A stretch of DNA of 48,318 nucleotides from Candidatus Saccharimonadota bacterium. GTDB taxonomy: Bacteria; Patescibacteriota; Saccharimonadia; Saccharimonadales; Saccharimonadaceae. Location of the stretch: NCBI GenBank assembly GCA_027312225.1, contig DAICXK010000007.1, positions 1-48,318 of the forward strand. The letters run 5' to 3'. The notes beneath the pieces are model-generated. The model was not told the origin of the DNA. It saw nothing but the letters and a program-made list of their open reading frames with translations, and ran no database searches. Position numbers and translations under genes: made by a program. Shown in pieces: positions 15,694 to 22,861 of this stretch. Within the stretch, counting starts at the first letter, position 1. The number at the start of each line of letters is the position of its first letter.

Positions 15694-16133
15694 CGGCTGA
15701 ACTTGAACTTTACCTTCTCTCCCTCTGGCAGGTCCTTGGCGGCTTGAATGATATGAACATGCAAGTGATTAACGGTTGCCCCAGTATGCGCTGTATCACC
15801 AAAACGCATCGCAAGCCCGCCGTAGGCGAGCTGGTACTTGCGGGCGAGCCACTTGACTTGGCGTCCTAGATCGGTATACGCCTCGAGTGGCAAATCAGTG
15901 ACTGTCTCGGCATGATGCTTCGCGATCAGCAAAAAGTGCGCGTCGGTATGTGCATAGGGCCACTGGTTGGTCGTCACCACCCAATGTTCACTTTCAACAA
16001 GTATGGGTTGTTTATGGTACTTGTGCAGCGCCTCGAGGCAGAAGGGGCACTCGTCGTCTTCGACGCTTTTTTGCATCACCTTGCGCTGATCATCATAGCG
16101 CGCATGCTCGAGATTGACATGTTCGTGAGCCAT
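15690..16133 (-). CDS. HIT family nucleotide hydrolase/transferase
   Basis: The 147-residue protein has the histidine triad HLHVHII (about 126-132), with a CPFC pair near residue 34 as in many HIT proteins. HIT enzymes hydrolyse or transfer nucleoside monophosphates from phosphoramidates, dinucleoside polyphosphates or related adducts. The gene starts six bases after the thyA stop, so it is likely co-transcribed with thyA. Its own TAG stop shares the palindromic bases 15690-15693 with the stop of the convergent deaminase. Confidence 0.88.
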   Translation of the reverse strand: MAHEHVNLEHARYDDQRKVMQKSVEDDECPFCLEALHKYHKQPILVESEHWVVTTNQWPYAHTDAHFLLIAKHHAETVTDLPLEAYTDLGRQVKWLARKYQLAYGGLAMRFGDTAHTGATVNHLHVHIIQAAKDLPEGEKVKFKFSR

Positions 16134-16139
16134 GAAATA

Positions 16140-17102
16140 CTATACCGCCGTACCACCCATGTTCATTGGTGGGTGTGCGTTGTAATCTTCAATCCAAAAA
16201 TGCTCGACACGAAAGTCCTCGAGCCGCTTGACACTCGGGTCAATCGTAAGGCGAGGAAAGGCCATTGGTTCACGCGCCAGCAATTCCTCGACATGCTCGT
16301 CATGCTGATCGTAGATGTGCGCGTTAGAGATCTGGAACACGAGCTCTTTTGGCGTATATCCTGTCACTTGCCCGACCATCATGAGAAGCGCGCCGTAGTG
16401 TACCATGTTGAATGGCAGGCCGATCGGTACGTCAGCACTGCGCTGCCAATGGACAAGTGAAATTTCCTTGTTTACTGTATCGATATTATAATGTTGCAAC
16501 CCGTGGCACGGAACAACCAACACTTTTTGCGTCCGACCCGGTGCGCGAGAAATGTAGGGTGGAATAAATGGCGAAATAATATGAGTTCGTAGTTCAGGAC
16601 GAGCCTTGATCTGTTCTATCATTGCCGCGTACTGGTCGAATGTTGTATCACCATCTGGAAAATCGTGAAATGCTGCGCCGTATGATCCAGGCCCAAGGTC
16701 TCCCAGTTCGAGACCGCGTTTCTTCGCCTTAGCTTCATCGGTTGTCCATGGCCGCCAAAACTTACAGCCATATGATTCAAGCTCTTCCTGGGTACGTGCT
16801 CCGTTAATAAACCCGATAATCTCAGCAAGACCCTGTTTCACTGCGCCAGCCACGGGGCGCCTTCCTGGATTTGATTCATAGTTTGCGATAATTTCTGGCG
16901 TCGTACCGCGCGTCAGATCGCGCTCGGTGATAAGAGGGAAGCCATTACGAAGATCAAACCTCATCATATGCCCAAGCAACTCGCGCGACCCCTCGTCCAT
17001 ACCTGACACGGCCGCGTGGCCCGTTTCATGCAATCTCTGCAGTAGCTCATGATATTGATAATCCGGCGCCCGGTCCTGACGGTACTCAACTAGCTCAGAC
17101 AT
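16140..17102 (-). CDS. thyA: Thymidylate synthase (ThyA type)
   Basis: The 320-residue protein carries the catalytic Cys199 in VVPCHGLQHYN and the dUMP-binding RSADVPIGLPFNMVHY segment, with the conserved HIYDQH near the C-terminus. It methylates dUMP to dTMP with methylene-tetrahydrofolate, producing dihydrofolate for the DHFR encoded just upstream on the same strand. The usual PPCH reads VPCH. It is somewhat longer than E. coli ThyA (264) because of insertions around residues 110-190. GGGGGAG precedes the ATG, and TG-TACAAT about 40 bases upstream is a candidate -10 box. Confidence 0.94.
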   Translation of the reverse strand: MSELVEYRQDRAPDYQYHELLQRLHETGHAAVSGMDEGSRELLGHMMRFDLRNGFPLITERDLTRGTTPEIIANYESNPGRRPVAGAVKQGLAEIIGFINGARTQEELESYGCKFWRPWTTDEAKAKKRGLELGDLGPGSYGAAFHDFPDGDTTFDQYAAMIEQIKARPELRTHIISPFIPPYISRAPGRTQKVLVVPCHGLQHYNIDTVNKEISLVHWQRSADVPIGLPFNMVHYGALLMMVGQVTGYTPKELVFQISNAHIYDQHDEHVEELLAREPMAFPRLTIDPSVKRLEDFRVEHFWIEDYNAHPPMNMGGTAV

Positions 17103-17171
17103 ATTTCTCCCCCTGTATTATCCTCTTACTCCTATTGTACACGAAGTAATCGGAAACAAAGCCTGGTAACG

Positions 17172-17663
17172 TTATGTATCGCGTCGCTCGTAAATAACAA
17201 AATCAAAGGCATATTTATTCTTCTCATCGGCAGGATGAGGAGCACGAGAAACCTCATACCATAGGTTCTCATCGAGTGAGGGGAAGAATACGGTTGCCTG
17301 CGGGAAGTGAGCATTGACTTCGGTTGCATATACCCGAGAGACATTGGACAGGGCTGCTGCGTAGAGTTGTCCGCCTCCAATGACCATGACGTCGAATTGC
17401 GCCATCGCATAGGCAGCTTCAAGTGATGCGCAGGTAATAACGCCTTGGACTCCTGTTGGCTGGCTGCTGACAACAATATTCTGACGATTCGGCAGCGGCC
17501 GTGATCCGATTGACTCGAACGTCCGACGACCCATCACAATGGACGTGCCCGTTGTGAGTTTTTTGAAGTGCGCAAGATCAGCAGGGAGGTCGCGCATCCA
17601 CAACAAATCGTTATCTGCACCTATTCCGCGATCCACATCATATGCAACTACAATACTCTTCAT
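17172..17663 (-). CDS. folA: Dihydrofolate reductase
   Basis: The 163-residue protein has the DHFR landmarks: IVVAYDVDRGIGADNDLLW at the N-terminus, the active-site acid region DLPADLAHFKKLT, IVMGRRTFESIG and VMVIGGGQLY. It reduces dihydrofolate to tetrahydrofolate using NADPH. It is followed after 69 bases by thyA on the same strand. TGG-TATGAT on the - strand (box at 17670-17675) ends exactly six bases before the ATG, so its mRNA is probably leaderless. Confidence 0.95.
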   Translation of the reverse strand: MKSIVVAYDVDRGIGADNDLLWMRDLPADLAHFKKLTTGTSIVMGRRTFESIGSRPLPNRQNIVVSSQPTGVQGVITCASLEAAYAMAQFDVMVIGGGQLYAAALSNVSRVYATEVNAHFPQATVFFPSLDENLWYEVSRAPHPADEKNKYAFDFVIYERRDT

Positions 17664-17692
17664 AGTTGTATCATACCACGCTGTACGAACAC

Positions 17693-18832
17693 TTAAGTGT
17701 CGTGTCCAATAAACAACATTCCACCATTCCCACTTGCAATTGTAGCTTTGGCAATTTTCTTTGCAGTCATAGTGCGCTCGTATTCACAACGAGCCTCGAA
17801 TTCTTCTCGTGGCTCGGCTGCTGCGTAAACCATTGTCGAAAGTGGAACAAGAAAGTCAGCATCGACGTCCTCCTGGATAGAGCGTTCAAAGAAATCCTGA
17901 TACATTGTTCTCTTGTTCAATTCATCAAGTGGACGACTCCAATCATTATTGGATTCGAATGGTTGACGTAGGTCGTGTGCTAGGCCTTTGGGAATGTCCT
18001 GTGATCCTTCATCAATTCGTAGCGCAGCTGACTGGCGCTCGATAATATTAACTCGACGTCCTTCGGGATTTGTGACATATCCCAGAGGGCGCTTATAGGT
18101 AGCCAAGAAGCCTTTTATACCCAAGACCTTGCCTTGCTCATCATAATACGAAAAGTTAGGCTGTAGCTGGATCTTCTGGTATGTCGAAAGTACTCGTGGC
18201 AGGACAACACCATCGTGGGCAATAATCGCCCCATCAACCGCTTTCCGTGCTTCCTTTACGTACGCCATTCGATAGCCATAGGGATGAGTCACCTTCGTAA
18301 TTTCGGCTGCCTCAAGACTTGTGTAGCGCAGAAGATTAAGAACTTCGTACGGAGTAATAGTACCAAGCAATAGCTTGTCTCTTTCGCCCCCCAGGCCGGT
18401 CGCGGCCAATTCACTAGCTATTATTCCCAAGCGAGCCTCTTCTATGTCTTTATAATCAGCAGCGACGTCATTTAGACCTTGTGCTTTGAGTAAGCTCTCA
18501 CCCCATGCTGAATATGCAAAAAGGTTTTTGGTCGAGCGATGAACTTCACCTGTGAGCCTATCGAGCGAAATCATAGCCCTAACATCATCCGGCACAGTCT
18601 CTGGTGCGTATGCATCAAAAAGTGGAGCGAGCGCACTCGCGACATTCTTTTGGTGTGCCGCAACCTGCTCAAACATAGGATTGAGTACAGCATTGCTGAT
18701 TGGTGTTGGTTCATATGGAACATACGGCTCTCTATCAGCAGGCTCAGCAAAACCTTTAGGCAACTCAGGAGACCACACGCGGCTAATTGGCGCGTTGTCA
18801 AGAACGCTCGGTAAGTGATCTTTATGACTCAT
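17693..18832 (-). CDS. Uncharacterised 379-residue protein
   Basis: I do not recognise this protein. It is soluble with no signal peptide or membrane span. The N-terminal 45 residues are proline-rich (LPKGFAEPADREPYVPYEP). A helical, Ala/Leu/Glu-rich middle (about 55-170) and a mixed alpha/beta C-terminal half with YKRPLGYVTNPEGRRVNIIE follow. It ends with a glycine-containing tail. Codon use looks like its neighbours, and a good promoter precedes it, so it is probably a real gene. It lies 29 bases upstream of folA on the same strand, but folA has its own -10 box. Confidence 0.75.
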   Translation of the reverse strand: MSHKDHLPSVLDNAPISRVWSPELPKGFAEPADREPYVPYEPTPISNAVLNPMFEQVAAHQKNVASALAPLFDAYAPETVPDDVRAMISLDRLTGEVHRSTKNLFAYSAWGESLLKAQGLNDVAADYKDIEEARLGIIASELAATGLGGERDKLLLGTITPYEVLNLLRYTSLEAAEITKVTHPYGYRMAYVKEARKAVDGAIIAHDGVVLPRVLSTYQKIQLQPNFSYYDEQGKVLGIKGFLATYKRPLGYVTNPEGRRVNIIERQSAALRIDEGSQDIPKGLAHDLRQPFESNNDWSRPLDELNKRTMYQDFFERSIQEDVDADFLVPLSTMVYAAAEPREEFEARCEYERTMTAKKIAKATIASGNGGMLFIGHDT

Positions 18833-18842
18833 AACTCTTCTA

Positions 18843-18871
18843 ATTATATCATTTATTTAAAATATTGTCCA
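18843..18871 (-). promoter_or_regulatory. Promoter of the 379-residue unknown
   Basis: On the - strand TGGACA (18866-18871), a 17-base spacer and TATAAT (18843-18848) precede the ATG at 18830-18832 by ten bases. AGAAGAG within those ten bases could be a weak ribosome-binding site. Confidence 0.7.
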
Positions 18872-18882
18872 GTGTGTTGGGC

Positions 18883-18922
18883 GGTTCCGCCCTGGCTACG
18901 ACAATGTAGCCGGGGCGGAACC
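18883..18922. repeat. 17-bp GC-rich inverted repeat
   Basis: 18883-18899 pairs with 18906-18922 over 17 bases, with one mismatch that is a G-U wobble in + strand RNA. The loop is six bases. No T-run follows on either strand. It sits just beyond the stop of the GC-rich small gene and may act as its 3' end or as an mRNA-stabilising element. Confidence 0.7.
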
Positions 18923-18930
18923 TTGGAGGG

Positions 18931-19269
18931 TCAGGGACGCGTGAGCTCCTCGAAGAGGGGTGTCACGTGGCCGCCGAGTGCGCCACTGCTGAGATCCGAC
19001 TGGAGCCGAAGACGCAGGCGCTCGACCAGCTCGAGATGCAGCGTGCTCAGCAGCCGGGTGTAGGTGATGCTCCGCGAAAGGGCCACCCCACTCAGCTCGC
19101 GCAGACGGCCGTCATCCTTGATGCCGTCCTCTCGGACGAACAGCTTGACGCCGATCTCGGCGGCCTCCATCTCCTGCAGGCTGCTGCAGCCAGCGATGGT
19201 GCCGTCCGTCATCAGCTCGACGATCATCTCATCGAACGACGGGGATACTGCCTGTACGGTTGCATTCAT
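18931..19269 (-). CDS. GC-rich small protein of unknown function
   Basis: The predicted 112-residue product is acidic in its first half (SFDEMIVELMTDGTIAG) and rich in Leu and Arg in the second (VERLRLRLQSDL). I do not recognise it. The DNA is markedly GC-rich (41 of 60 bases at 18961-19020, against 29 of 60 at 19681-19740 in rplJ). Support for a real gene: a perfect consensus promoter upstream on the same strand, AGAAAGAAG near the ATG, and a strong hairpin after the stop. Against: composition bias can create long open frames in GC-rich DNA. It divides the rplJ promoter region from the upstream genes. Confidence 0.55.
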   Translation of the reverse strand: MNATVQAVSPSFDEMIVELMTDGTIAGCSSLQEMEAAEIGVKLFVREDGIKDDGRLRELSGVALSRSITYTRLLSTLHLELVERLRLRLQSDLSSGALGGHVTPLFEELTRP

Positions 19270-19361
19270 GATGCTTCTTTCTCTGACCTGCTTACACCGG
19301 TGTTGGTATAAGACTTTCTGTCATCAAGCGAAACCCTGGAGGTCCGCGACAACGGTGTACT

Positions 19362-19390
19362 ATTATAATTTGAAAAAGCTTATATGTCAA
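19362..19390 (-). promoter_or_regulatory. Perfect consensus promoter of the GC-rich small gene
   Basis: On the - strand TTGACA (19385-19390), 17 bases and TATAAT (19362-19367) match the consensus at all 12 positions. The predicted start near 19355 leaves a leader of about 86 bases that contains the palindrome ACACCGGTGT. Confidence 0.75.
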
Positions 19391-19406
19391 TATTGCCCTG
19401 AGAGCG

Positions 19407-19435
19407 TTGACTGTTGCAGCCTAAAGGTGTATACT
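19407..19435 (+). promoter_or_regulatory. Promoter of rplJ-rplL
   Basis: TTGACT (19407-19412), a 17-base spacer and TATACT (19430-19435) predict a start near 19442, at the beginning of the L10-type leader. Confidence 0.8.
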
Positions 19436-19440
19436 TGCCC

Positions 19441-19566
19441 TAGACATTACCAGAGACAGTGGCGGTGTGACCAAAAGGAACACTTAATCAGCTACCGAGG
19501 ATGTAACAAACAGTTATAACTCATGTAAGTCTTTGGTGATGCGAGGATCAAAGACTTTTTCTTTTT
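19441..19566 (+). promoter_or_regulatory. L10-type ribosomal protein leader with attenuator
   Basis: The 5' region of rplJ contains CCAGAGACAGTGGCGG, CTTAAT and CTACCGAGG in the order known for bacterial L10 leaders, which bind the L10(L12) complex. An intrinsic terminator follows: AAGTCTTTG (19527-19535) pairs with CAAAGACTT (19549-19557), with a T-rich tract to 19566. This arrangement implies premature termination when free L10-L12 is in excess. About 70 bases remain between the terminator and rplJ. Confidence 0.75.
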
Positions 19567-19636
19567 GAAAATTCTGCCTCACATTACCACTTTAATAATT
19601 CGGTCGAATATGTAAACCAATAACGAAGGGATTTTT

Positions 19637-20161
19637 ATGGCAATTTCACGCGATAAAAAGAACGCTTTGGTTGCAGAACTTGCAGAACTTTTGGCGAGCG
19701 CTAAAGGTACTGCATTTGCATCGTATCAGGGCTTGTCAGTTGCAGACGTTCAGACACTCCGCCGCGCAGCACGCGAGGCAGGTGTCACGATCAAGGTGGT
19801 CAAGAACCGTCTTGTGCGTGTCGCACTGGCAGCGAATGACACCTACAAAGACACCGATACATCACTTTTGACTGGACAGTTAGTCTATGCAGTTAGCAGT
19901 GACGATGAGGTTGCTCCTGCGAAGGTTTTGGACGAGTTTGCAAAAACTCACCCAGCTCTCGCGCTTGTCGGTGGCTTCTCTGGCGAAGGTATCGCTCTCT
20001 CTACTGAGGAAGTTAAGGCACTTGCGGGACTACCGAGCAAGAACCAGCTTATCGCCGAGGTGGTGGCACAATTGCTTTCACCCGTACACGACGTTACGAA
20101 TGCACTTTCTGGAAATCTTCATGCACTGCTTGACGGTGTTGAAGCCAAAGCTAACGCTTAA
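19637..20161 (+). CDS. rplJ: 50S ribosomal protein L10
   Basis: The 174-residue protein matches L10 in length and motifs: the N-terminal MAISRDKKNALVAELAELL, TVKNRL-type VVKNRLVRVAL, and a C-terminal helix region that carries L12 dimers. L10 anchors the L12 stalk that recruits translational GTPases. GAAGGG precedes the ATG. It heads an rplJ-rplL unit that is separated from rplA by more than 6 kb. Confidence 0.97.
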   Translation: MAISRDKKNALVAELAELLASAKGTAFASYQGLSVADVQTLRRAAREAGVTIKVVKNRLVRVALAANDTYKDTDTSLLTGQLVYAVSSDDEVAPAKVLDEFAKTHPALALVGGFSGEGIALSTEEVKALAGLPSKNQLIAEVVAQLLSPVHDVTNALSGNLHALLDGVEAKANA

Positions 20162-20195
20162 ATTAAACTAAATTAGAATTACAAAGGAGTCTACT

Positions 20196-20573
20196 ATGGC
20201 TGATGTAAAGAAACTCGCGGAAGAGCTAACAAAGCTTACCGTACTTGAAGTAAACGAACTAAAGAATGTCCTTAAGGACGAGTATGGCATCGAGCCAGCT
20301 GCTGCTGCAGTTGCTGTTGCTGGCCCTGCTGCTGCAGATACAGGTGCAGCTGCCGACGAGAAGACTGAGTTTACCGTCACACTTAAGGATGCAGGTGCTC
20401 AGAAGGTAGCTGTTATCAAGGCTGTTAAGGAAATCACAGGTCTTGGTCTTGGTGAAGCAAAGGCTATCGTTGATGGTGCTCCAGCTCCTGTAAAGGAAAA
20501 GGCAACCAAGGACGAGGCTGAGGCTGCAAAGAAGGCTCTTGAAGAAGCTGGCGCAACTGTAGAAGTTGCCTAA
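20196..20573 (+). CDS. rplL: 50S ribosomal protein L7/L12
   Basis: The 125-residue protein has the N-terminal dimerisation and L10-binding domain (1-30), an Ala-rich hinge (about 31-52) and the C-terminal factor-binding domain ([20 protein letters not shown], then [13 protein letters not shown]). AAAGGAG lies nine bases upstream of the ATG. Multiple copies are needed per ribosome; higher expression relative to rplJ would have to come from translation since both share one transcript. Confidence 0.98.
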   Translation: MADVKKLAEELTKLTVLEVNELKNVLKDEYGIEPAAAAVAVAGPAAADTGAAADEKTEFTVTLKDAGAQKVAVIKAVKEITGLGLGEAKAIVDGAPAPVKEKATKDEAEAAKKALEEAGATVEVA

Positions 20574-20618
20574 TTTCAGACTGATACTCATTAATTTCGA
20601 CCGAAGATTAAAGACAAG

Positions 20619-20650
20619 AAAGCACCGCCTATATCAGGCGGTGCTTTTGA
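20619..20650 (+). terminator. Terminator of rplJ-rplL
   Basis: AAAGCACCGCCT (20619-20630) pairs with AGGCGGTGCTTT (20636-20647) around a five-base loop, followed by T. The rest of the 223-base gap to 20797 holds the next promoter and nothing else recognisable. Confidence 0.88.
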
Positions 20651-20719
20651 TAGCAAGAACAAAATATACAACACTTTTCCCGCTTAATCTGATAGTGCTG
20701 TGGAAATCATCCAAAAAGA

Positions 20720-20748
20720 TTGACAGTAAACAGATAGATTGCTATAAC
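20720..20748 (+). promoter_or_regulatory. Promoter of the 172-residue unknown
   Basis: TTGACA (20720-20725), 17 bases and TATAAC (20743-20748) form a near-consensus promoter. Predicted start is near 20755. Confidence 0.75.
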
Positions 20749-20796
20749 TAGGGCAGTATTATTCAAAACAGAGACAAAAGGAATTGCGAGAAAACC

Positions 20797-21315
20797 ATGT
20801 CTGAACTACCAGAGAAGCAAGTAAAGCGACTTCACTCGCTTATTCAGGAAGCAGAAACCAACCTGGCCGCCGCCAAAGAACTCCTCATCAGCATTATTGG
20901 TGACGATGGCGCGGTAGTCACACCACGAAGCGGCACCCACGAGGACGTGGGAGGAAAAGTCATTGAAGGCGTCTTCGACGGCCAGAAATTTGCTGGTCCT
21001 GACGGCAAAGAATATCCTGTGCCTGCAAACTACGCCAGTAAATCAAAGCTCGTTGAAGGTGACATCCTCAAGCTCACTATTGCCGATGACGGCAGTTTTA
21101 TTTACAAGCAAATCGGCCCGATCGAGCGCAAGCAAATCATTGGAACGCTCGTACAGCACGACGGTGCCTATTTTGTCGAGGCAAACGGTCACGAGTACCG
21201 CATCCTGCTCGCCAGCGTTACCTATTTCCGTATCAATATTGGCGACCAAGTCACGATCATCGTTCCAGCCGACAATCCAGATGCTACCTGGGCAGCCGTC
21301 GAAGCGGCCCTGTAG
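20797..21315 (+). CDS. Uncharacterised 172-residue protein, helical N-terminus plus beta domains
   Basis: I do not recognise the family. The first 40 residues form an amphipathic helix (KQVKRLHSLIQEAETNLAAAKELL) that could be a coiled coil. Two beta-rich halves follow, each with a glycine/proline turn and a hydrophobic strand pattern (LKLTIADDGSFIYKQIGP and YRILLASVTYFRINIGDQVTIIV), reminiscent of small OB- or KOW-like barrels. This suggests, but does not show, nucleic-acid or ribosome binding. It has its own strong promoter and terminator, so it is a separate and probably well expressed unit between rplL and dnaX. Confidence 0.75.
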   Translation: MSELPEKQVKRLHSLIQEAETNLAAAKELLISIIGDDGAVVTPRSGTHEDVGGKVIEGVFDGQKFAGPDGKEYPVPANYASKSKLVEGDILKLTIADDGSFIYKQIGPIERKQIIGTLVQHDGAYFVEANGHEYRILLASVTYFRINIGDQVTIIVPADNPDATWAAVEAAL

Positions 21316-21337
21316 TGACGTCTGATGAGATATCTAC

Positions 21338-21388
21338 AATACGCCTCAATTCCTGGGGCGTATTTTTATGCTAGAATAAGAATATATG
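21338..21388 (+). terminator. Terminator fused to the dnaX promoter
   Basis: AATACGCC (21338-21345) pairs with GGCGTATT (21357-21364) and is followed by TTT. The -10 box TGC-TAGAAT (box 21372-21377) starts only a few bases after the T-run and ends eight bases before the dnaX ATG at 21386, another leaderless-type start. Confidence 0.75.
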
Positions 21389-22861
21389 ACTAAGGGGAAT
21401 CAGGCGCCGGACACGCGAGCGTTGTATCGAAAATATCGCAGCAAGACACTTGACGAAGTCGTAGGGCAGCGACACGTTACTGATATCCTGTCGCGATCAC
21501 TCCAGCAGGGCAACATCGCGCACGCCTATCTTCTCACTGGTCCCCGTGGAGTTGGCAAGACCTCGATTGCACGCATTCTTGCACATGAGATCAACAAACT
21601 GCCGTACAACGACGACGAAACGCATCTTGATATCATCGAGATTGACGCTGCCAGTAACAATGGCGTTGATGACGTGCGTGACCTGCGTGAAAAAGTACAG
21701 ATTGCCCCAGTTGCAGCTGAAAAGAAAGTATACATCATTGATGAGGTTCATATGTTGTCAAAGGCCGCCTTCAATGCACTGTTAAAGACGCTCGAGGAAC
21801 CGCCCGAGCATATCGTCTTTATCTTGGCGACAACCGATGTACACAAAGTACCGGATACTATCCTTAGCCGAACCCAGCGCTTTACATTCCGATCCATTAG
21901 CCCTGCAGATGCTACGCAGCATCTGCGCTCTATCGCCAGCAGTGAAGGTATCTTGATCGACGACGAGGCGCTTGCTCTTATTGCCGAACACGGAGGTGGA
22001 AGCTTTCGTGACAGTATTAGCCTACTTGATCAATTGCGTAGCCTCTCCAGCGACAAAGAAACTATCACAGCCGCTCTTGTCGAGCAAGTTGTTGGCCTCG
22101 CACCGGCTGGGCAGCTACAGTCTCTTCTCGAGGCGTACGAGGCGCATGATACCCAGAAGATCATTGAAGTACTTGATATGCTCGAACAACAAGGGGTTGA
22201 CGCGCGCCAGATTGTCAGCCAACTTATTTCGGCAGTACGCCCTAGGCTTGGTACCCATCCGCGCTGGATTGAGTTGCTCGATAAGCTGGTAGCCGTGCTT
22301 CGATCACCGCGGCCAGATGTGCTCCTCCTTACTTCTTTGCTGGCAGGATCATCCTCATCGGGTTCCCAGGACAAAAGCATCGCCACGGTCGTGACACCAG
22401 TCGCGCCTGAACTGCAGGTACTTGCAAGCGAGGCAACCAAACCTCGGCCGAGCGAAAAGCGTGTCGAGAAACATGCTCTTGAGGCCACAAAACATACTGC
22501 CACGACAGACACGCCGCCAAAGCCACCCAAAAGAAAGAACACTAAAACAGTTTCATTTGACTGGGATGCATACTTGGTCCACATGAAAGAGCATCACATC
22601 GCCCTTCATAGCATCCTCGCCAAATGCAAGCCAGAGCTTGATGGTGCTACACTAAGTATCTATACAAACACCACCTTTTGGAAGAAGAAGCTGGATGATG
22701 CTAAATACCAGCCGCTTCTTCATAAAGCACTCGACGAACTTGGTGTTGGGGAGCTAACAATCGAAACGATTCCTACCGGAGCCCCCCTAAAAGATAGTCA
22801 AGCTGCTGCTGTAGCTGCTATCATGGGAGGAGGAGAGGAAGTGGAGCTGTCTGGTGCCTAA
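21386..22861 (+). CDS. dnaX: DNA polymerase III subunit gamma/tau lacking the zinc module
   Basis: The 491-residue clamp-loader ATPase has Walker A GPRGVGKT (52-59), Walker B VYIIDEVHML (115-124), a sensor-1 region (ILATTDVHKVP) and domain III, then a tau-like C-terminal part. The zinc-binding loop between Walker A and the EIDAAS motif (four cysteines in E. coli DnaX) is replaced by EINKLPYNDDETHLDII with no cysteine. The arginine-finger SRC motif reads SRT (161-163). The protein should still load the sliding clamp. It overlaps dnaB by eight bases. Confidence 0.94.
   Translation: MTKGNQAPDTRALYRKYRSKTLDEVVGQRHVTDILSRSLQQGNIAHAYLLTGPRGVGKTSIARILAHEINKLPYNDDETHLDIIEIDAASNNGVDDVRDLREKVQIAPVAAEKKVYIIDEVHMLSKAAFNALLKTLEEPPEHIVFILATTDVHKVPDTILSRTQRFTFRSISPADATQHLRSIASSEGILIDDEALALIAEHGGGSFRDSISLLDQLRSLSSDKETITAALVEQVVGLAPAGQLQSLLEAYEAHDTQKIIEVLDMLEQQGVDARQIVSQLISAVRPRLGTHPRWIELLDKLVAVLRSPRPDVLLLTSLLAGSSSSGSQDKSIATVVTPVAPELQVLASEATKPRPSEKRVEKHALEATKHTATTDTPPKPPKRKNTKTVSFDWDAYLVHMKEHHIALHSILAKCKPELDGATLSIYTNTTFWKKKLDDAKYQPLLHKALDELGVGELTIETIPTGAPLKDSQAAAVAAIMGGGEEVELSGA

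Noticed and set aside
22030-22584. 184-residue - strand open frame opposite dnaX
   Set aside because: Ser/Arg-rich translation of the dnaX complement, with no start signals.
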